NCBI GenBank assembly: GCA_002507425.1
Contig: DAZU01000005.1
Span: 8,486-39,283, forward strand
Source of the DNA: Euryarchaeota archaeon UBA53
GTDB lineage: Archaea; Thermoplasmatota; Poseidoniia; Poseidoniales; Poseidoniaceae
DNA: 30,798 nt
Direction: 5' to 3'
Within the stretch, counting starts at the first letter, position 1. Each line of letters starts with the position of its first letter. The position numbers and the translations under genes were made by a program. The notes below the pieces were generated by a model. The model searched no databases, had not been told where the DNA came from, and saw only the letters and a program-made list of their open reading frames with translations. Positions 25,668 to 30,798 of this stretch are shown in pieces.

Positions 25668-26771
25668 ATGCGCTTGGCAATTGTAGTCAATCCAGATGCG
25701 GGGCTTGGAGGCCGCTTAGGGTTCAAAGGAAGCGACGGGAGGGCTGAAGAAGCTAGAGCTGCGGGTGCTGAAGATAGAGCAGGTCCGAGGATGAAGCAAT
25801 GCCTTAAGCACTTATCCAATATTGCTAGAGAACCTATTGAAATAATTGCTTGGGACGGAAGGATGGGTGGTGATTGGATACCTGGAGAGTATATATCAAC
25901 TGGAGAAACTCCGACAAAAACATCAGCGGAGTCTACCTCAGATTTCATAAAATCACACACACCTGATATTTTCCTTTATGCAGGCGGAGATGGGACAACC
26001 AGAGACATAGTCAAGGCTTTAGGGGAATCTGAAATCCCAATAGTTGGTGTTCCTGGTGGGGTAAAAATGCATAGTGGCTGTTTTGCAACAACACCAAAGG
26101 CTGCTGCTGAGGTTGTTTGGTCATTCTTTACTGGTGATTTGATGGTTGCTAGAACAGAGGTTATGGACCTTGATGAGGAGGTTTATCGAAAAGGTGAGTG
26201 GAGGGTGAAAATGTATGGTGAAGCATTCACTCCAGCAAGTCCAAGATGGATGCAGGGGGCAAAAGAGCAAGTTCAGAGAGAGAGTGAGGAGGAAACCTTG
26301 GAATCAATGTCACTTCATATCGATAATTTGGTTGAACAGAATCCTGATTTGATGATTGTGTGGGGTAGTGGTGGAACTCTAAGGCAGATATGCAAACTCT
26401 CAGGAAATGAATCAACATTACTAGGAATTGACATCCAGCACAATGGGAAAATGTATCTAGATCTAAATGAAAAAGGCCTGCTAGAGATTATTTCACAACA
26501 TGTTGGGTCAAAACTGCTACTACTTTCGCCAATGGGCGGTCAAGGGTTTTTGATTGGAAGAGGAAATTTACAATTATCGCCCGCAGTCTTGCGATTAATT
26601 GGGATTGAGAATATTTTGGGCATTGCAACACCTGCAAAATTGCTCGGATTAAACTCACTTCGGATTGATACTGGAGACCCAGCTTTAGATCAAGAAATCA
26701 GAGATAGAAAATACATGAAGATGTTACAAGGATATCGAACAACCCGGGTAATTAGGGTAGCAGATGACTGA
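25668..26771 (+). CDS. ATP-NAD kinase family protein (COG3199-like)
   Basis: A 367-residue predicted NAD or polyphosphate/ATP-dependent kinase of the diacylglycerol/NAD kinase fold. NPDAGLGGRLGFKGSDG (about 8-24) and AGGDGT (105-110) are the family's N-terminal motif and nucleotide-binding motif; VWGSGGTLRQI and SPMGGQGFLIGRGN are further glycine-rich loops typical of this branch. NADPH formation from NAD is likely, but acceptor specificity is not settled by sequence. ATG 25668 is chosen; an in-frame TTG lies six bases upstream. No clear ribosome site is present, so the message may have a very short leader. It faces the DoxX-like gene with a 168-base spacer. Confidence 0.85.
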   Translation: MRLAIVVNPDAGLGGRLGFKGSDGRAEEARAAGAEDRAGPRMKQCLKHLSNIAREPIEIIAWDGRMGGDWIPGEYISTGETPTKTSAESTSDFIKSHTPDIFLYAGGDGTTRDIVKALGESEIPIVGVPGGVKMHSGCFATTPKAAAEVVWSFFTGDLMVARTEVMDLDEEVYRKGEWRVKMYGEAFTPASPRWMQGAKEQVQRESEEETLESMSLHIDNLVEQNPDLMIVWGSGGTLRQICKLSGNESTLLGIDIQHNGKMYLDLNEKGLLEIISQHVGSKLLLLSPMGGQGFLIGRGNLQLSPAVLRLIGIENILGIATPAKLLGLNSLRIDTGDPALDQEIRDRKYMKMLQGYRTTRVIRVADD

Positions 26772-26939
26772 TTTATACATCCGCATAGAAGCGGTTGAAT
26801 CATTTTGAAACGTGCAGATTTCAGTTTTTTGGATTATCAGTTTTAGCTTTGATTTCAGCATTAAAATCGGGTTAAAATTTATACGAATAGCCAATTTTAT
26901 CAGTCACATGGGTTCAAACGACAACGATGAACAAATTCA

Positions 26940-27965
26940 TCAAAGTATGTGTGTTCTAACGATGCAAGATGATGGTTTTTTTGGAGCTTCACTAAAGCCA
27001 AATCTGCATGGTTTATCCATTGGCCTGAATTCACCAGCATCTTTACCCGAGATTAATGCATTAGCACTTGTAATATGAGATACTCTGTCGATTGCATACC
27101 ATTCTTTACGATTATTTTTTGTAACTCCATAAGTTCTTGTTGAAAAAATCAGTTTCGCAAAGAATAGTTCAACAGTTGCTATGAATAGCAAAGAGCGTTT
27201 GAATGGAATGGGAAATCCCTTGTTCCAAGTGAATTCTATATCCATTGTTTGACAACTTACCTTTAGTTCTCTTTCATTCCCAACAGTCTTCACATCTTCA
27301 ATAATCACCTCATCAAAGGAATACATGTCTGTTACATAATCTGCAATATCCCTTGTCGGCGCAATCAGGACTCTAGTTCCGTCTGGTTTTGCCCACATGA
27401 TGTCAGCAAATTCTCCAAAAAGTGACGTTTTCCAAGCCCCAACAACGATTCTGTCTCCTGTTTCAAAGCCACTTGAGGTAATTCTCCCAGAAAATATGTC
27501 TAGAGAATCATGTAGTTTCTCCTTTCCTTTGAAAGGCGTTACTTGCCCAGTCCAGGTGATGAGCACGATCAGTAAGATCTGGATTGTTAATCTTACAATG
27601 TGCCAAAAATCATCATATGTTTTTCCGCTTAGTGGTATATCGTTATACCACATATTGAAATTAGCCCAGTAGAGAATCACTAGTAACCAAACCCCACCGA
27701 CGGAAGCCCATGCTCTTGTTTGAGGTATTATGAAACACAGACCAAACAAAATCTCAAAAAATCCGCTCGCTAAGACCCAGAACTCTGCATTTGGCAGTAT
27801 AGAGGGAACTATTGGCTCATACCAAATTGGATTAACAAAATGGTCAACTCCTACATTAATGAATGCAAGTCCTAATGCTACCGCTACAATATCACGAATA
27901 GTTACTGACGTCACTAAATTAGTGATGATGGATCTGTATCCCACATAGCGTGCTGACGAATTCAA
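26940..27965 (-). CDS. DoxX-like membrane protein with C-terminal extension
   Basis: A protein of up to 341 residues. The first half is DoxX-like: four helices, with the segments VGVDHFVNPIWYEPIVP and LASGFFEILFGLCF (about residues 38-78) typical of the family. The second half (about 165-341) is soluble apart from one hydrophobic stretch; VVGAWKTSLFGEFADIMWAK and the ending FGFSEAPKKPSS recall an uncharacterised actinobacterial family, from memory only. No ATG precedes the first helix, so TTG 27965 is used; GTG at 27944 or 27914 is possible. No ribosome site is seen. It lies just downstream of the MC1 terminator. The role is unknown; DoxX relatives are linked to thiosulfate or quinone oxidation and redox stress. 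Confidence 0.7.
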   Translation of the reverse strand: MNSSARYVGYRSIITNLVTSVTIRDIVAVALGLAFINVGVDHFVNPIWYEPIVPSILPNAEFWVLASGFFEILFGLCFIIPQTRAWASVGGVWLLVILYWANFNMWYNDIPLSGKTYDDFWHIVRLTIQILLIVLITWTGQVTPFKGKEKLHDSLDIFSGRITSSGFETGDRIVVGAWKTSLFGEFADIMWAKPDGTRVLIAPTRDIADYVTDMYSFDEVIIEDVKTVGNERELKVSCQTMDIEFTWNKGFPIPFKRSLLFIATVELFFAKLIFSTRTYGVTKNNRKEWYAIDRVSHITSANALISGKDAGEFRPMDKPCRFGFSEAPKKPSSCIVRTHIL

Positions 27966-28011
27966 TTAAAAAAGGAATGTTAGGTTCTTTGAGTAAACTC
28001 TCGTTAATCAA

Positions 28012-28052
28012 ATAAAAAAAGCCCCCCACAGAGCCGAGGTTCTGTGGAGGGC
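28012..28052 (-). terminator. Strong hairpin plus T-run terminator for the MC1 gene
   Basis: On the minus strand the stem GCCCTCCACAGA pairs with TCTGTGGGGGGC (12 pairs, one G-T) around an eight-base loop, and TTTTTTT follows immediately. It lies about 45 bases after the MC1 stop. A second, small GC stem (ccgc/gcgg, 28058-28070) stands between. This is a complete bacterial-style intrinsic terminator; archaeal termination normally needs only a U-tract. Confidence 0.85.
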
Positions 28053-28098
28053 AAAGTCCCGCAAGGGCGGTTCAACATTGCATCATAGCAACTTTATT

Positions 28099-28362
28099 TC
28101 AAAGATGCTCGATTCCTGTCTTTTTCACGTTAGCTTTCTTGATTTTGTCAGGAAGCCACGCTGGGCCGTTTGCTGGCTTGTCAACTACGTCTATACGTCC
28201 AGTGAAGACGTGAACTCTCTTAGTTCCACGCTCACGCAGACGGATGTCTGTGTGTCCGCGTGTTGCAGCTTTTAGTGCTGCTCCACGTGGTTGTCTGCTC
28301 GCAAATACTTGGCTTGTGTCTTTTCCGCCCTCCATGAGAACGAAGTACTTCTTTTCACCCAT
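28099..28362 (-). CDS. Archaeal non-histone chromosomal protein MC1
   Basis: An 87-residue basic DNA-bending protein of the MC1 family, an abundant chromatin protein of methanosarcinas, haloarchaea and relatives that sharply bends DNA as a monomer. Recognition rests on the nearly family-wide strings RQPRGAALKAATRGHTDIRL and RERGTKRVHVFTG, and on WLPDKIKKANVKKTGIEHL at the C-terminus; length matches the family. ATG 28362 is preceded by GAGGT with seven bases of spacing. The gene has its own TATA-like box (28398-28409), an inverted repeat upstream and a strong terminator downstream, consistent with independent, high-level expression. Confidence 0.96.
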   Translation of the reverse strand: MGEKKYFVLMEGGKDTSQVFASRQPRGAALKAATRGHTDIRLRERGTKRVHVFTGRIDVVDKPANGPAWLPDKIKKANVKKTGIEHL

Positions 28363-28397
28363 AGGTTATACCTCGTTACCTATACACTTTTCTAAAG

Positions 28398-28409
28398 GTT
28401 ATAATATTT
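28398..28409 (-). promoter_or_regulatory. TATA-like promoter of the MC1 gene
   Basis: On the minus strand AAATATTATAAC, preceded by a purine-rich GGGGGA that may act as the BRE, lies about 40 bases before the MC1 start codon. Transcription would begin near 28379, giving a short leader with the GAGGT site. Assigned by position and pattern. Confidence 0.5.
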
Positions 28410-28416
28410 CCCCCGG

Positions 28417-28492
28417 AAAACCGCTTTACTGCGGCACATATTGGACGCAGTAGGCCTTTTCAGAAACGACTTTTGAGCAGTAAAGCGTTTTT
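28417..28492. repeat. Long-spaced inverted repeat upstream of MC1
   Basis: aaaaccgctttactgc (28417-28432) and its near-perfect reverse complement gcagtaaagcgttttt (28477-28492) match in 15 of 16 positions and are 44 bases apart. The pair sits directly upstream of the MC1 TATA box and directly after the Lrp-domain gene. It may be a pair of operator sites or the stem of a transcript end for the upstream gene. Confidence 0.6.
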
Positions 28493-28499
28493 AGATGGC

Positions 28500-28733
28500 T
28501 CAAATTTCGGCTCCTGCTAAGGTTTTTGTGTTGGTAACACCTGGTATTTGCCTGATTGTTTCTACCACAGTTTTTGCGATTGTTCCTAAGTCTTCAGCTT
28601 CAAGTTTTGCGATAATATCGTAATCTCCAAAAAGAAGGGTTGTGTCAACAACATTTTGAACTAATTTTATGGTTTGAAATGCCTCATATTCTTTCCCGGG
28701 TGATACATTCACCAGCACGTATCCAACTGCCAT
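28500..28733 (-). CDS. Stand-alone Lrp/AsnC ligand-binding (RAM) domain protein
   Basis: A 77-residue protein corresponding to only the C-terminal effector-binding domain of Lrp/AsnC regulators, without a DNA-binding helix-turn-helix. AVGYVLVNVSPGKEYEAFQT begins the first strand and helix, VVDTTLLFGDYDIIAKLEAE is the core of the ferredoxin-like fold, and IRQIPGVTNTKTL the final strand, as in the small archaeal SraA/RAM proteins. They form decamers or modulate full-length Lrp proteins by binding amino acids. ATG 28733 has AGGT seven bases upstream; a longer in-frame version would run into the preceding gene. It lies 37 bases after the surface-protein stop. Confidence 0.88.
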   Translation of the reverse strand: MAVGYVLVNVSPGKEYEAFQTIKLVQNVVDTTLLFGDYDIIAKLEAEDLGTIAKTVVETIRQIPGVTNTKTLAGAEI

Positions 28734-28770
28734 GGGATACCTAAACCCTATGACATGAAGAACTCTGCGA

Positions 28771-30798
28771 TTATCGTAAATCTTCCAGACTCTTTCGATA
28801 ATCTTCCCACTGAGTCTCTTCCCATTCTTCCGGAATCGGACCATCTAGCCATGCAATGAACTCTTGGAGAGTCCATCCCTCTGGTATTCTCTCATCTCTG
28901 ATTGGAGCGACATCATCACTTTGCCATTGTTCTACAACTTCGTCATTATTTTTCTTTGATTTTAATGTTATAAATAAACTCAATATCAATATTACAAGTA
29001 ATATAATTCCAGCATAAGTAGCATTGAAACCAGACGATTGTTCAGATTTTTCCTTGACAAGATCGCAATTCTCTAAACACTCTTCACTAGAATCTATCAT
29101 GATAACGTCGGAATATCTTACTATGTTACCACTCCAATCTTCGCAGGTTATCACGAAGTTTATTTGGTCACTCAAAGAGCTCGGTAGAAGCCATGACACA
29201 CTCCAAACCCCAAAACCGCTTATGTCTACAACCTCGCTTGGGGCATATCTAAACAGCTCACTTTCATTTTGATAAACCTCTAGTCCACAAACTGCGTCTA
29301 TACCGTCTGCATCGGTCATTTCTACCAGGACCTCCATCAATGCCTGTGAAGTGAGGTTTCGCTCAAATGTGACATTTATCTCTGGAGGAGAGTGCATGAA
29401 AATGAACGGCATGTAAGTTACAGCAGTGATATCATCTATGTCCATTACTCTAAATCCTAAACTTCCATTACCAGGCACAAATGATGAGTCTAGTGTTACC
29501 CTAAAGTGGTATTCATTTGTTTGTTCTAACATTGATTGTCCACATTCAATTGGGGTTTGGGCTGGAGCGATAACCGTCCATCCGAACTGTTCTATCGTAG
29601 AGGACACGTCTTTCACCGGTCTCGAAGACTTCACTCGTAAAACTGCGTCTGCATATTGACCAAACATCAGCGTATCTATTTCTACACCATCTTTACACAA
29701 TTTGGTATCTAATATCTCGGGCGGACTTAGCAAAATGGGTGAGATGATAGTGGAAAAATTGCTTCCGCCATTGGCACCAGTAACATTTACTTGGATGAAT
29801 AAATCGCCATTATCGATACTCTCTGCTGTTGAAAGTTGTATCAATGCAAGCCCATTCTCAAGTTGAAATGGGTTAGTGTATCCTGGTTGTCCCGGCCATC
29901 TAATTGTTACATCCCCATATGCTTCACTGACGGAATCATCGAAATCTGAGACCTCTACCAGTAAGTATTCATCTCCGCCAGCAAGAATATTTTCAACTGG
30001 ATTTTGCAGAGAGTCAACAATTTTCAAATCAATGAAAGGCGGCATGTCCGTGACTTGTATTGTCCTTCTAGTGAGCAGATTGTTCTCTAACCCACGTAAT
30101 TCTAAATTGAATGAATCCAAACTTGAGGAGGGAGAAAGGTTGAATGATGCAACATAACAATGTTGGTCATTGCTACTCCCTGATCTGTATGATAAGCCAT
30201 CAATCTGGCCACGAGTAGAAATGAATTGTGGCCTTTCATTGACAGGGTCATGGTCTGGATCCAACGCACAGGCTTTCAGTGTAAGGATATGTCCTCTAGT
30301 TACTCCGTTTATTGGGAATGAGGTAAGTATAGACGCTCCTCCCCAATCAGGATCGTCTACTGTTGAGATATGAATCCCAAACCAGGTAGCCGGCGCATCG
30401 GTTATTTCTGCAATTGACAGTGCTTCAGCGAGCGTAGATTGGTTTGAGGCGTCGGTGACATTTACTTTCAAATCAAGTAACCCAAGGGGGACATTCGAAG
30501 GTAGATCTATACTTGTCCACCATATTACTCCGTCCTGACTTCCAGTATTCTTCCAAATCCATTCAGTACTATTGTTGTTTGTAGTTATCCTCCATCCAAT
30601 AGTAGCAGACTCAATTCCACTATCATCACTAGCTTCTAAACTGCAAACAAATCTGTCTCCACGACTATACTCGGCTGAATCACAGTAAATCCTGTCAGCA
30701 ACAGGAGCAGTATTTACCCATAATAGGAAATCAACTTGATTATTGTTGATAACTCTCTCTGGGTGAAGAATTGATGTCGCTTCCCACTTAACGATTAG
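28771..30798 (-). CDS. Large surface protein with C-terminal anchor, 3' part (continues beyond base 30798)
   Basis: The last 675 residues of a bigger exported protein; the frame is open to the window end, so the start is not visible. The ectodomain has repeated Ig-like beta modules (for instance YCDSAEYSRGDRFVCSLEAS near the visible start, APATWFGIHISTVDDPDWGG and PPEINVTFERNLTSQ) with many asparagine sequons and cysteines spaced as in disulfide pairs. One helix (about 594-612 of the visible part, GIILLVILILSLFITL) anchors it. The cytoplasmic tail of about 60 residues carries PEGWTLQEFIAWLDG followed by the related PEEWEETQWEDYRKSLEDLR. It is similar in design to the ectodomain protein at 16599-19163 but not an evident copy. 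Function is unknown. Confidence 0.85.
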   Translation of the reverse strand, partial: LIVKWEATSILHPERVINNNQVDFLLWVNTAPVADRIYCDSAEYSRGDRFVCSLEASDDSGIESATIGWRITTNNNSTEWIWKNTGSQDGVIWWTSIDLPSNVPLGLLDLKVNVTDASNQSTLAEALSIAEITDAPATWFGIHISTVDDPDWGGASILTSFPINGVTRGHILTLKACALDPDHDPVNERPQFISTRGQIDGLSYRSGSSNDQHCYVASFNLSPSSSLDSFNLELRGLENNLLTRRTIQVTDMPPFIDLKIVDSLQNPVENILAGGDEYLLVEVSDFDDSVSEAYGDVTIRWPGQPGYTNPFQLENGLALIQLSTAESIDNGDLFIQVNVTGANGGSNFSTIISPILLSPPEILDTKLCKDGVEIDTLMFGQYADAVLRVKSSRPVKDVSSTIEQFGWTVIAPAQTPIECGQSMLEQTNEYHFRVTLDSSFVPGNGSLGFRVMDIDDITAVTYMPFIFMHSPPEINVTFERNLTSQALMEVLVEMTDADGIDAVCGLEVYQNESELFRYAPSEVVDISGFGVWSVSWLLPSSLSDQINFVITCEDWSGNIVRYSDVIMIDSSEECLENCDLVKEKSEQSSGFNATYAGIILLVILILSLFITLKSKKNNDEVVEQWQSDDVAPIRDERIPEGWTLQEFIAWLDGPIPEEWEETQWEDYRKSLEDLR

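Noticed and set aside
26812..27078. Plus-strand open frame after the kinase-family gene with an upstream TATA-like word
   Set aside because: It overlaps the 3' end of the DoxX-like gene, has no ribosome site and no recognisable protein character.
28021..28070. tRNA or small structured RNA at the GC-rich block
   Set aside because: No cloverleaf or T-loop sequence is present; the block is explained by a terminator hairpin followed by a T-run on the minus strand.
28734..28844. Longer Lrp protein with an N-terminal DNA-binding domain
   Set aside because: The extra 37 residues overlap the upstream surface-protein gene and do not form a helix-turn-helix; the AGGT site fits the shorter start.

Overview
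The window looks like a piece of a euryarchaeal chromosome, most likely from an uncultivated marine Poseidoniia lineage (Marine Group II/III). The evidence is a two-domain Cdc48/VAT AAA ATPase, the archaeal chromosomal protein MC1, an NcsA/TtuA-type tRNA thiolase, a PyrB-PyrI aspartate transcarbamoylase pair, a small PRC-barrel protein and a stand-alone Lrp/AsnC ligand-binding domain. These sit in an AT-rich, tightly packed genome with Shine-Dalgarno sites (often GGTGAT) and several very large single-pass surface proteins. The lineage assignment is inference. No rRNA, tRNA, CRISPR array, insertion sequence or phage gene was seen, and no gene-free stretch exceeds about 210 bases.

Layout. 1-1488 (minus): two succinate dehydrogenase genes of an actinobacterial-like type, membrane anchor then flavoprotein, the latter cut by the window edge. 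1572-3200 (minus): an aldehyde dehydrogenase, divergent from cdc48. 3338-9980 (plus): cdc48, a PRC-barrel protein, then a DUF4350-like / DUF58 / eight-helix membrane protein cluster resembling the archaeal DUF58 clusters, but with no MoxR ATPase in view. 9981-13659 (minus): a Roadblock/LC7-like protein, a 1041-residue coiled-coil protein that itself carries a Roadblock-like domain, and a two-helix membrane peptide. 13867-14826 (plus): the ncsA-like gene. 14827-19163 (minus): a secreted, membrane-anchored ectodomain protein followed by a six-helix membrane protein with a long helical tail. 19251-20674 (plus): pyrB-pyrI with an ATGA overlap. 20675-25604 (minus): a small charged protein, a bacterial-type thrS and a nine-helix membrane protein with a helical-repeat tail. 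25668-26771 (plus): an ATP-NAD kinase-family protein. 26940-30798 (minus): a large surface protein open at the window end, an Lrp ligand-binding domain protein, MC1 with a strong hairpin terminator, and a DoxX-like membrane protein with a C-terminal extension.

The best candidate for an undescribed system is the Roadblock / giant coiled-coil / small membrane protein operon (9981-13659). The DUF4350-DUF58-membrane cluster downstream of cdc48 and the ectodomain plus membrane/coiled-coil pair come next. Three of the four convergent gene pairs have stop codons that abut with no spacer, and two genes (succinate dehydrogenase, thrS) look bacterial in type.
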